Virus record (IMG/VR): IMGVR_UViG_3300034159_000140 | Location: 1-40,692 of that record | DNA length: 40,692 nucleotides | Strand: one strand, 5' to 3' | Source of the DNA: a virus | Shown: positions 1 through 5,320 of the stretch, in pieces | How the letters are laid out: every line of letters begins with the position of its first letter | Numbering within the stretch: position 1 is the first letter of the stretch | The notes under the pieces: generated by a model | What the model was told of the DNA's origin: nothing | The model's input: the letters and a program-made list of their open reading frames with translations, nothing else | The model's database searches: none | Translations under genes and position numbers: made by a program

Positions 1-123
1 AAAACAGATTCCCTTGCATCTGCTCGTCCATCAACTTCTTTTTCTCTTCTTCAGTCCATTCAGGATGACGCGCCTTCCGTATTTCAAGTCCGAGTATTTT
101 CTTAGGACGCAATAGCGCTAATG
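1..123. repeat. Terminal direct repeat, left copy (circular junction)
   Basis: Bases 1-123 are repeated at 40570-40692 with a single difference (C at 101, T at 40670). One minus-strand reading frame continues through the join, so the overlap marks closure of a circular molecule, not two separate coding ends. The simplest reading is assembly redundancy of a circular or circularly permuted genome. A true short terminal repeat of the packaged DNA is less likely because it would cut a gene. Confidence 0.9.
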
Positions 124-499
124 ACACCTCTTTATTGATTCGACTCTCGTCAAGATCATCGAAGTTGGCGAACGTCGGAATTTTGTCAAGCCACTCCCGC
201 CGGGCTAACCACTCTTTCTTGGTGTCTATCGTGGCTCCACATGAAAGAGTGTCAACATAGAGCTTGTAACTTTCAGGTCGATGATCTTTATTGGATTTTT
301 CGATACGGACATCAATCCACTGCCATTTTTTAAATTGCGACCTTTCCTCGATCATGCGGAAGGGCACGGGATATAGGCGTCTCATTTCTCCCAGTTCGTT
401 GATTCCAGCTACGCAGGAGGTCTCAACGTATTGCGCGCTGGGCGACGGATAGGTTTTCGCTAAAACGAGAATGCGCTCCCTGCGTACCTTTTCCATCAT
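1..499 (-). CDS. DUF488-partner protein, N-terminal part (continues at 40692)
   Basis: This is the first part of a 277-residue protein that starts at ATG 499 (a second ATG is at 496) and runs off the left edge; it continues at 40692-40235 in the same frame. I recognise the sequence type as a family often annotated only as hypothetical; no function is claimed. Visible conserved-looking segments are YPSPSAQYVETSCVAGINE near residues 17-35, RLYPVPFR near 44-51 and a charged stretch containing KWQWIDVRIEKSN. There is no signal peptide or membrane segment. The gene is convergent with a DUF488 gene and overlaps its 3' end, which suggests the two form one module. The region is visibly richer in A+T than the phage structural genes, consistent with acquisition as a separate cassette. 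Confidence 0.8.
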   Translation of the reverse strand, partial: MMEKVRRERILVLAKTYPSPSAQYVETSCVAGINELGEMRRLYPVPFRMIEERSQFKKWQWIDVRIEKSNKDHRPESYKLYVDTLSCGATIDTKKEWLARREWLDKIPTFANFDDLDESRINKEVSLALLRPKKILGLEIRKARHPEWTEEEKKKLMDEQMQGNLF

Positions 500-606
500 G
501 TATCACCGGATAGTGATTAACAAATCAAGCCACCGAAACCTTCGAGCAAGACGAGGGGCGCGAGGCGGTTTCAGCGACATCCTCTTCTAAGCCTACGGCG
601 GCTCAT

Positions 607-762
607 CTATGTGGGCTTGGGTGTGGGGGGTGACGACGGTGACGGTTTTTTGGACGGGGGTTTGACGGTCTCAACCCCCGATCCTTTCTTCCGTTTGTTC
701 GCCTCTTCTTTTGCGGATCTGTACTGCCCCGTTCCAGCGCCCCTACCAACCTGCTTGGTCAT
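607..762 (-). CDS. Small basic Lys/Pro-rich protein, 51 aa
   Basis: ATG at 762 is preceded by a good ribosome site (AAGGGA about 7 nt upstream) and is followed by 51 codons to TAG at 607. The N-terminal half is Gly/Gln/Lys-rich (begins MTKQVGRGAGTGQYRSAKEE) and the C-terminal third is a Pro/Ser/Lys tail ending KPT. It is strongly basic and probably unstructured, so nucleic-acid binding is possible but unproven. It lies just past the terminator of the repressor gene and upstream of the DUF488-partner gene on the same strand, with about 107 bases between them. I do not recognise a family. Its small size and low complexity keep confidence moderate. Confidence 0.5.
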   Translation of the reverse strand: MTKQVGRGAGTGQYRSAKEEANKRKKGSGVETVKPPSKKPSPSSPPTPKPT

Positions 763-813
763 GATGAGTCCCTTAAATCGTGCCCCTGCGGGCAGGTTTC
801 TATTCTCTGAAAA

Positions 814-846
814 CCTTAAGTTACCGCGTTGCGAGGTAACTTAAGG
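814..846 (-). terminator. Rho-independent terminator of the repressor gene
   Basis: A perfect 12-bp inverted repeat (CCTTAAGTTACC / GGTAACTTAAGG) with a 9-base loop lies 8 bases past the repressor stop codon. On the minus strand it is followed by TTTT. On the plus strand it is preceded by AAAA, so it may work in both directions. The stem contains AACTTAA, resembling the operator half-site of this phage, so a second role in binding is possible. Confidence 0.8.
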
Positions 847-853
847 CAAAACT

Positions 854-1261
854 CTACCCCGTTCGCCGTTCCGGGGATGGACTTGAGGGGAAAAATTTGA
901 CCGGCGGGCGCCGCCCGATTTTGCAAAGAGGTTCTTGAGCTTGAGCTTGAGCTTGGGCTTGTCTACGCAAAACCAAGACGCGGATCGCTTCCTGCTCCTC
1001 TTCCGGCATGGATTCAAACGCCCGGTAGAATTCCTGATTCTTGGGATGGACGACAGGTTCTTTCGGCCCTACCCCGTCTACCAGCCATTCCTGAGTGGTC
1101 TTGAGCGCGCTGATCAGTTCAGGAAGTCGGGTGGTCCGCTTCGTGAGTCCCACCAATAACTTGTGGATGGCCGGCTGGGTGACCCCCATCGCCTGTGCCA
1201 ACGCTTCCTGTGTGATATCCAGTTCCAGCATCCGCTGTTTGATTCTGTCGATCATGTTCAT
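854..1261 (-). CDS. CI-like phage repressor, short form without peptidase domain
   Basis: A 135-residue HTH protein of the XRE/CI class. The helix-turn-helix occupies about residues 15-40 (TQEALAQAMGVTQPAIHKLL), which fits operator recognition. The protein is too short for the S24/LexA-like self-cleavage domain of lambda-type repressors. Residues 101-110 contain a Gln-Ala run encoded by a hexanucleotide repeat (934-961), and the tail is basic and Pro-rich. The start ATG at 1261 lies only about two bases from the expected transcription start (see the promoter at 1270-1296), so the mRNA is probably leaderless. It diverges from the Cro-like gene, the classic lysogeny arrangement. Family and placement are clear; its role as the lysogenic repressor is inferred from placement, the operators and the terminator. 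Confidence 0.85.
   Translation of the reverse strand: MNMIDRIKQRMLELDITQEALAQAMGVTQPAIHKLLVGLTKRTTRLPELISALKTTQEWLVDGVGPKEPVVHPKNQEFYRAFESMPEEEQEAIRVLVLRRQAQAQAQAQEPLCKIGRRPPVKFFPSSPSPERRTG
934..961. repeat. Hexanucleotide tandem repeat inside repressor gene
   Basis: About four and a half copies of CTTGAG (one variant CTTGGG) encode the Gln-Ala run near the repressor C-terminus. Because the unit is six bases, copy-number slippage would change length without shifting frame. Confidence 0.85.
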
Positions 1262-1269
1262 GAAGCCAA

Positions 1270-1296
1270 ATTATAACTTGGGTTATGGACTGTCAA
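1270..1296 (-). promoter_or_regulatory. Repressor promoter (leaderless)
   Basis: On the minus strand TTGACA (1296-1291) and TATAAT (1275-1270) are separated by 15 bases. The expected start is around 1263-1264, two or three bases before the repressor ATG at 1261, and no ribosome site is present, so a leaderless message is likely. Operator O1 overlaps the -10 box. Confidence 0.75.
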
Positions 1297-1334
1297 AGAC
1301 TTAAAGTTATTGACTTAATGATGACTAAAGTTAT
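1273..1334. promoter_or_regulatory. Three phased operators O1-O3
   Basis: Three 14-bp sites begin exactly 24 bp apart: ATAACTTGGGTTAT at 1273, AGACTTAAAGTTAT at 1297 and ATGACTAAAGTTAT at 1321. O1 overlaps the repressor -10 and O3 overlaps the cro -10. O2 has only its right half well conserved. Matching sites recur at the replication promoter (39542 and 39565). The layout resembles lambda OR1-OR3; binding by the adjacent repressor or Cro is inferred. Confidence 0.75.
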
Positions 1335-1337
1335 AAT
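1310..1337 (+). promoter_or_regulatory. Early rightward (cro) promoter
   Basis: TTGACT (1310-1315), a 16-base spacer and a perfect TATAAT (1332-1337). The expected start is at about 1344-1345, where the ATG of the Cro-like gene begins. It should drive the early plus-strand operon. Confidence 0.8.
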
Positions 1338-1344
1338 TTTGGAC

Positions 1345-1683
1345 ATGAACATGATCGATCTACTCAAAGAATCGTTGCCTAAAACCCAAGCGGAAGCGGG
1401 GCGGCTGCTCCAAGTCAGCCAGACCACCATTCATAAATGGATGACCGGAAAGGCCAAGCCCTCTGCAAAATCAGCCATCCGTATCGAGAAATTGACCCAT
1501 GGCAAAGTGACTCGGAACGCACTGCGCCCCGATATCTTCGGGCCAGCGCCCGATTCGTCCGCGAAGAGCAAGCGGTGCAACTTACCCAAAAGCGAGCGGC
1601 GCAACGTAGCGCGGCGGAGTTGCGACCGGACCTCGACCCACGAGCGCCCCCTGTGTCCCCTCATCCTTAACCCCAAACCCTGA
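1345..1683 (+). CDS. Cro/YdaS-like regulator
   Basis: A 112-residue protein starting at ATG 1345. Residues 12-35 (TQAEAGRLLQVSQTTIHKWM) form a Cro/YdaS-type helix-turn-helix, followed by a basic tail rich in Arg and Lys. The upstream in-frame start at 1285 would place the promoter inside the gene, so 1345 is preferred. It faces the repressor gene across a shared operator region, and its message appears leaderless. As the first gene of the early operon it probably represses the repressor promoter, as Cro does in lambdoid phages. The C-terminal half has no recognisable domain. Confidence 0.75.
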   Translation: MNMIDLLKESLPKTQAEAGRLLQVSQTTIHKWMTGKAKPSAKSAIRIEKLTHGKVTRNALRPDIFGPAPDSSAKSKRCNLPKSERRNVARRSCDRTSTHERPLCPLILNPKP

Positions 1684-1692
1684 GATCCCCCC

Positions 1693-1890
1693 ATGGCTTA
1701 CGAAGACCCCGCCCACCGCAACGACTGTGAAAAAAAGGTCCGCTTTACCGCTGCGGATTACGCCGTGATTGTGTGGTGGGCCAGGCAACTGAAAAAGCAG
1801 CCTGCGGTGCTGATCCGCGAACTGGTGCTGGAGCGGATGGCCGAGATCGCAGTGTCCACAGAAAGGAGTGGCGAAGGAAGGGCGGCTTGA
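1693..1890 (+). CDS. Small ribbon-helix-helix-like early protein
   Basis: A 65-residue protein. Residues 13-49 (KKVRFTAADYAVIVWWARQ and following) look like a short strand followed by two helices, as in ribbon-helix-helix DNA-binding proteins; this is pattern-based. It lies 9 bases after the Cro-like gene in the early operon and its stop codon overlaps the start of the next gene (TTGA). Function not known; a transcription regulator is the most natural guess. Confidence 0.6.
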   Translation: MAYEDPAHRNDCEKKVRFTAADYAVIVWWARQLKKQPAVLIRELVLERMAEIAVSTERSGEGRAA

Positions 1891-2096
1891 GGGCCTCAGA
1901 GGAGGACCCGCCCCCGGAGGTCGAGGTGCTTTGGTCCGCCGAAGAGCAAGCGGCCCTCCAGGCGGAAGCCGACCGACGCGGCGTCACTCCCGATCACCTG
2001 GTGGCGATGTTGACGATGGAAGCGCTGGCCGAACGAGCTCAGTCGGTCCGCCGCCCGCCAGCGCTCAAACCCAAATTCACGGTCGTGAAGAAGTAG
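1887..2096 (+). CDS. Small early protein, TTG start, 69 aa
   Basis: The best start is TTG 1887, which overlaps the previous stop in a TTGA junction and follows a purine-rich stretch (GAAGGAAGGG); a longer in-frame start at 1773 would lie inside the upstream gene. The protein is acidic at the front and ends in a basic tail. A helical middle (SAEEQAALQAEADRRGVTPD) resembles the helix-turn region of ribbon-helix-helix proteins, like its neighbour. No family recognised. Translational coupling to the upstream gene is likely. Confidence 0.6.
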   Translation: MRASEEDPPPEVEVLWSAEEQAALQAEADRRGVTPDHLVAMLTMEALAERAQSVRRPPALKPKFTVVKK

Positions 2097-2159
2097 CCGC
2101 CCCTGTTCACGCCAATGACGTGCTAGACTTGAGGAAATCCCACACAAAAGGAGTGTTTG

Positions 2160-2705
2160 ATGAAGCGTGTCGCCCTGATTTTGTTGGTGGCCCTCGCCGC
2201 GCCGGCGTGGGGACTGGATTTTGACGCCAACGGGAAGCGGCTTGACCCGGAACCGGATCGGCAACGAGAGTATCAATGGAAAGACCCGCGCACCGGTGAG
2301 ACTGTCACAAAAACCTATCCGCCCGCCAATCTCAAGATGCGCCAGACCGGACGCAGCGCCGATGGATGGATCACTTATCTTGAGGTTGAAGGGAAAGCCA
2401 AGTTTGAAGACGCGGTTAATTTGAGTACGCCACAATCTACAGAGAACGCCGATCAATCCGAATCGGCTTTATCAGCGCAGTGCCTGTCTGAGCTTGCAGG
2501 CCATAGGCACTACAAAGACCCCAATAGCCTCCGCATTGAAGGGACTCCCCACTTAGGATTCAGCACGGCAACCGGAGAAGTTCGTAGAAGCGTTACGATG
2601 CTAGTGAATGGTAAAAACAGCTACGGCGCGTATGCTGGCGCAAAACATGTCACCTGTGTTTTTGCTGCTGACAACAAAAAAGTCCTGCTTTCTGTCAGCC
2701 CGTAA
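2160..2705 (+). CDS. Secreted protein with signal peptide (DUF4124-like look)
   Basis: ATG 2160 follows AAAGGAG at a proper distance; an in-frame TTG at 2157 is less likely. The N-terminus is a clear cleavable signal peptide (basic MKR, hydrophobic core, A-P-A-W-G before LDFDA), with no lipobox Cys. The mature part begins with a YQWKDPRTGETVTKTYPP segment resembling DUF4124-type periplasmic proteins, and carries two Cys residues that could form a disulfide. The location in the early operon suggests an envelope function during lysogeny or early infection, such as superinfection exclusion, but the sequence does not prove this. Length 181 residues. Confidence 0.65.
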   Translation: MKRVALILLVALAAPAWGLDFDANGKRLDPEPDRQREYQWKDPRTGETVTKTYPPANLKMRQTGRSADGWITYLEVEGKAKFEDAVNLSTPQSTENADQSESALSAQCLSELAGHRHYKDPNSLRIEGTPHLGFSTATGEVRRSVTMLVNGKNSYGAYAGAKHVTCVFAADNKKVLLSVSP

Positions 2706-2732
2706 CTTATCCACAAACTTATTCATAATCGC

Positions 2733-2762
2733 TTGACCCCCGCGCCCGTCCCGGCTTACTCT
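2733..2762 (+). promoter_or_regulatory. Promoter of C4-like RNA 1
   Basis: TTGACC (2733-2738) and TACTCT (2757-2762) with an 18-base spacer. The 11 bases CGCTTGACCCC at 2730-2740 are identical to those of the second C4-like locus (25509-25519, opposite strand), which supports a shared promoter design. Confidence 0.55.
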
Positions 2763-2768
2763 GATCTC

Positions 2769-2844
2769 GCTCCCGCAAAAAACGGGAGTCGGGATTAGCC
2801 TCCCGGAACTACGGCGCACCAGCGCCACCAGAGGCGCTTTTTTT
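2769..2844 (+). ncRNA. c4: C4-like antisense RNA 1
   Basis: A short RNA of about 75 nt is predicted between the promoter and an intrinsic terminator. It has two perfect hairpins (CTCCCG/CGGGAG at 2770-2788 and CGGGA/TCCCG at 2790-2805). Its boxes TTAGCCT (2795-2801), CCGG (2803-2806) and CTACGG (2809-2814) are complementary, in order, to AGGCTAA (2902-2908), CCGG (2896-2899) and CCGTAG (2890-2895) in the leader downstream. C4 RNAs of P1 and P7 control antirepressor genes from the same position. Assignment to that family is by architecture, not by a model search. Confidence 0.65.
2821..2844 (+). terminator. Intrinsic terminator ending C4-like RNA 1
   Basis: AGCGCC and GGCGCT form a perfect 6-bp stem with a 6-base loop, followed by seven T. 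It separates the small RNA from the KilA-N leader, so the antirepressor is read only by transcripts that pass it. Confidence 0.9.
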
Positions 2845-2853
2845 GTGCCCAAT

Positions 2854-2972
2854 GGTGGGTTGTACGAGGGACTCGAAAGGGTCGCCGGTCCGTAGCCGGT
2901 AAGGCTAACCTCGTACAGCCCGCCACCCTTCTGGTTAGCCTCAGTGTTGGCGGTCTCCAACTTTCTACGGAG
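2854..2972 (+). promoter_or_regulatory. Structured leader of the KilA-N gene
   Basis: A 16-bp stem (2854-2869 with 2909-2924, two G-U pairs) encloses 39 bases that hold the segment complementary to the small RNA. The same segment can instead pair downstream: AGGCTAACC (2902-2910) with GGTTAGCCT (2933-2941), and CCGTAG (2890-2895) with CTACGG (2965-2970), which overlaps the ribosome site CGGAG. The leader therefore has at least two exclusive folds, one hiding the ribosome site. Confidence 0.7.
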
Positions 2973-2980
2973 TCCGTGTA

Positions 2981-3523
2981 ATGCCTGCCGATTTGATCCT
3001 GCGTACCTACGAATCCGAATCCTTCAGTATCGATGTTGCTTTCACCAGCGACGCCTTTTTCAACGCGACCGCAGCCGCCGAACCGTTCGGGAAGCGGACC
3101 AATGATTGGCTATCGCTCGATAGCACCAAAGCCTACATTTCCGCTCTCTGCGATGTTCTTAGAAACCAGGAATCCCGGTTTCTAAACGTCGTTCGCGGAG
3201 GTCGCGGTCGGGCCGACACCACCTGGATGCACCCCGATCTGGCGGTGCCATTTTGTCGCTGGCTCGACATGCGCTTCGCAGTCTGGTGCGACCAGCAGAT
3301 TAAGGACATCGTGCAGGGTCGAAACCCGGCGTCCGCCAACGACACCTATCGCTACCACAGCCTGTTGTTACGGTCCTTGCGGGACCTGGCGCGGGCCGAT
3401 GATGGGTTTGGCCGAACCTTGCTGATCGATCAGATTCGCTTCCTGTGCGGGCGGCTGGGATTGCCCATGCCCGATCCGTCCCTGATCGGAAAGTCCACCC
3501 GCCAGACGCAGATGGAGGTGTGA
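2981..3523 (+). CDS. KilA-N domain protein, probable antirepressor
   Basis: A 180-residue protein with a KilA-N domain over roughly residues 8-115: the F-F-N-A-T-A segment near 26-31, the W-L-S-L-D region, the G-R-G-G-R-A-D-T-T-W-M-H-P-D-L-A motif at about 74-88 and the C-R-W-L-D-M-R-F motif are typical. KilA-N proteins of phages bind DNA or repressors and often act as antirepressors. The remaining C-terminal part is helical. It is preceded by a C4-like RNA and a leader that can hide its ribosome site, which supports the antirepressor role. The stop is one base before the next start codon. Confidence 0.85.
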   Translation: MPADLILRTYESESFSIDVAFTSDAFFNATAAAEPFGKRTNDWLSLDSTKAYISALCDVLRNQESRFLNVVRGGRGRADTTWMHPDLAVPFCRWLDMRFAVWCDQQIKDIVQGRNPASANDTYRYHSLLLRSLRDLARADDGFGRTLLIDQIRFLCGRLGLPMPDPSLIGKSTRQTQMEV

Positions 3524-3524
3524 G

Positions 3525-3755
3525 ATGCCCGCACTCACTTACACCGACCGGCTGGAACGGGAAAACCGGATGTTGCGCAGTGAACTGATGCGGTTGCGGC
3601 TGCCGCTGACGCCCACTGAAGCCCCGCCCGACCCATTGATCCTTCCCCGCGACATTTGGCGGTTTCTGGTGCAATGGGCGCACCCGGATCGGCATCCGCC
3701 GCACAGTCCGGCGGCGCACCGGGTGACGCAATGGTTGATGGAGCATCGGCCATGA
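3525..3755 (+). CDS. Small phage protein with J-like HPDRH motif
   Basis: A 76-residue protein beginning two bases after the KilA-N stop. Residues 5-30 form a Leu/Arg/Glu-rich helix (probable coiled coil). Residues 53-57 (HPDRH) recall the His-Pro-Asp signature of J-domains, here in the order W-A-H-P-D-R-H followed by a helix ending TQWLMEHR. Small phage proteins with this motif are common and their function is not established; interaction with host Hsp70 is possible. Its stop overlaps the next ATG (ATGA). Confidence 0.65.
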   Translation: MPALTYTDRLERENRMLRSELMRLRLPLTPTEAPPDPLILPRDIWRFLVQWAHPDRHPPHSPAAHRVTQWLMEHRP

Positions 3756-3952
3756 ACCCCGCGGCCCACGTGCCCGGGATCGACACCGAGCAATTGATCG
3801 CCCACATCCGCCAGGGGCAAGTGGACCTGAGCATTCTGGCGGAATGGCTGGCGCGGGATTCCAACCCGGAGATTCCCGAAATCTTCCTCTTAGCCTTGGG
3901 AGTGCTGCACTGGCACGCGGGGCGCTGCGCCCCCAGTCATTCCCGGCATTAA
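3752..3952 (+). CDS. Hypothetical early protein, 66 aa
   Basis: ATG 3752 overlaps the stop of the upstream gene (ATGA), which fixes the start over the longer in-frame start at 3656. The protein is mostly helical, with a TEQLIAHIRQ segment near residues 12-21 and a short hydrophobic stretch (IFLLALGVLHW) near the C-terminus. No family recognised. It ends the tight early cluster; about 110 bases separate it from the next gene. Confidence 0.55.
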   Translation: MNPAAHVPGIDTEQLIAHIRQGQVDLSILAEWLARDSNPEIPEIFLLALGVLHWHAGRCAPSHSRH

Positions 3953-4065
3953 CCGCACGGCGCCAGGGACGGCGCTCAAGCAGACTTTTTGACCAAGGCG
4001 TAATAACGGCAGAAATCCAGACTAAACTATGGGAACGCTATCAAACATCAGTCGGTAAGAAAAAT
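3953..4065. other. Intergenic gap before the TIGR04255 cassette
   Basis: This 113-base gap marks a break in an otherwise tight operon. It holds a short inverted repeat (GCGCC / GGCGC near 3961-3977) and a TTGACC at about 3990, but I see no convincing -10 box at the right distance. Confidence 0.5.
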
Positions 4066-4881
4066 ATGCGGCTAAAGCAAGTTGATCGGGTGCGTTATAC
4101 CCAAAACCCCTTGGTCGAAGTGGTGGCACAGCTACGCTTTCCTCGCGTTCTTGAAATCGACGATCAACTTCCCTCGGAGTTCCAGCGGGCGCTTCGCGAG
4201 GATTACCCGCTTCTTGAAGCTCATGAAGAAGCCTTTTCAATCATGATCGGGCACGGCCCCACCCAGAGCATGGCCGATGATTTACCCAAGCGCACGACGG
4301 TCTACCATTTCATGACGCCGGATCAAGTATGGAGAATTTCCCTTTCCAGCGAGTTCGTCGCCCTGACGTGCAACAAATATGAAAAATGGGAAGACTTCCA
4401 GCCGCGTCTGATCACTGCGCTCGAAACCGTGAAGACCCTCTATTCAATTACCCACTGGACGCGCTTAGGATTGCGTTATCGCGACCTCATTATCCGTGAA
4501 GACATTGGGTTAAAAGAGGTTTCGTGGCGAGAGCTTCTCGCGCCGCCCCTACTAGGAGCCAGTATTGCCGATAGCCTGGCTGAAGACAGCAGCATTTCCG
4601 AAACCGACATCCTCGCGGCACAGTCTCATGTGATTTTCCAATTGGAGGATTGTGCGCTTGGCTTGCGGTACGGCATCGTCAAGAAAGAACAGACGGGCGA
4701 TCAAGCGTACATGATCGATGCGGATTTCTACCTCGACCACCAGACACAAGTAGCGAGGCTTGATTTCGATGCTATCAAACAACACCTGGAAAGATTTCAT
4801 GCTCATTCCGGCGCAGTATTCAGAGGCTGCATACAGCCCCGTCTGCACAAAGTACTGGGACCGCGATCCATCCCCTGGTAA
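4066..4881 (+). CDS. TIGR04255 family protein
   Basis: A 271-residue protein starting at ATG 4066 (an upstream open stretch from 3844 has no better ribosome site). It opens with the family signature NPLVEVVAQLRFP, and a hallmark segment THWTRLGLRYRDLI lies around residues 125-140. The family is known as sporadically distributed and of unknown function. The C-terminal helix (FHAHSGAVFRGCIQPRLHKV) has the expected position but the last residues look divergent, and the next gene begins in another frame inside this one. It heads a three-gene cassette with a helical protein and a papain-like protein. Base composition is more A+T-rich than the virion genes, suggesting independent acquisition. Confidence 0.75.
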   Translation: MRLKQVDRVRYTQNPLVEVVAQLRFPRVLEIDDQLPSEFQRALREDYPLLEAHEEAFSIMIGHGPTQSMADDLPKRTTVYHFMTPDQVWRISLSSEFVALTCNKYEKWEDFQPRLITALETVKTLYSITHWTRLGLRYRDLIIREDIGLKEVSWRELLAPPLLGASIADSLAEDSSISETDILAAQSHVIFQLEDCALGLRYGIVKKEQTGDQAYMIDADFYLDHQTQVARLDFDAIKQHLERFHAHSGAVFRGCIQPRLHKVLGPRSIPW

Positions 4882-5320
4882 GGAAAAGCCCAGGATTACG
4901 TTACGGCTAACTACAGCGGGAGAGACTTTCAGCGAGAGGCTGAAAGTATGGTTTTATGGGACTGATGAACAACCTGAGAACAACAGAGAATCGAAAACGC
5001 AGATTCCGCCCGTCGATCTGTCGTGGATTCACCGCGTGGCGGAACCCGCCAGCGAACCCCTCAAGCCTGCTGACATCATGCCCGTGATGGCCGGCCTCAC
5101 TCAACTGCTGGAAGCGAATCGCTTTGAAGATGTTGACCGCTTGCTTAAATCAGTCAAAGTCAGCCATGCCGCTCCAGAAATAATGGTAGCGCTGTTGCGG
5201 ATCACCTACCCCGTGCGCGGTAAGCGACTTCGCCATTGGTCGAAGCTGTTGAGGGACGTTCGCGCCGAACTTTCCGCCCGACACCTCGATACCGAAAGAA
5301 TCCTGCGCGGTCTGGCCTGA
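4799..5320 (+). CDS. Hypothetical helical protein of the TIGR04255 cassette
   Basis: The frame open to TGA 5320 encodes up to 186 residues. ATG 4799 is the last usable ATG before a long stretch without one, and it overlaps the TIGR04255 gene by about 80 bases; a non-ATG start nearer 4890 is possible. The conserved-looking core starts at IPPVDLSWIHRVAEPASEPL and continues with predicted helices (DIMPVMAGLTQLLEANRFED). No catalytic motif seen. It may be a small partner subunit. Its stop overlaps the start of the next gene (TGATG), so the three genes are probably translated together. Start confidence is low, gene confidence fair. Confidence 0.6.
   Translation: MLIPAQYSEAAYSPVCTKYWDRDPSPGKEKPRITLRLTTAGETFSERLKVWFYGTDEQPENNRESKTQIPPVDLSWIHRVAEPASEPLKPADIMPVMAGLTQLLEANRFEDVDRLLKSVKVSHAAPEIMVALLRITYPVRGKRLRHWSKLLRDVRAELSARHLDTERILRGLA

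Larger units (their letters stand above)
1249..1357. promoter_or_regulatory. Mirror-image immunity region (inverted repeat spanning both starts)
   Basis: The arm at 1249-1279 and the arm at 1328-1357 are reverse complements over 26 of 26 aligned bases, apart from a spacer of 5 versus 4 bases. Each arm contains the first codons of a divergent regulator gene (both proteins begin MNMID), its start codon, a TATAAT box and an operator half. The two genes therefore begin with the same control DNA facing opposite ways. Confidence 0.9.

Noticed and set aside
2852-2902. 16-codon leader ORF in the KilA-N leader, analogous to P1 orfx/icd
   Set aside because: No ribosome site is seen and the codons coincide with the paired stem; kept only as a thought.
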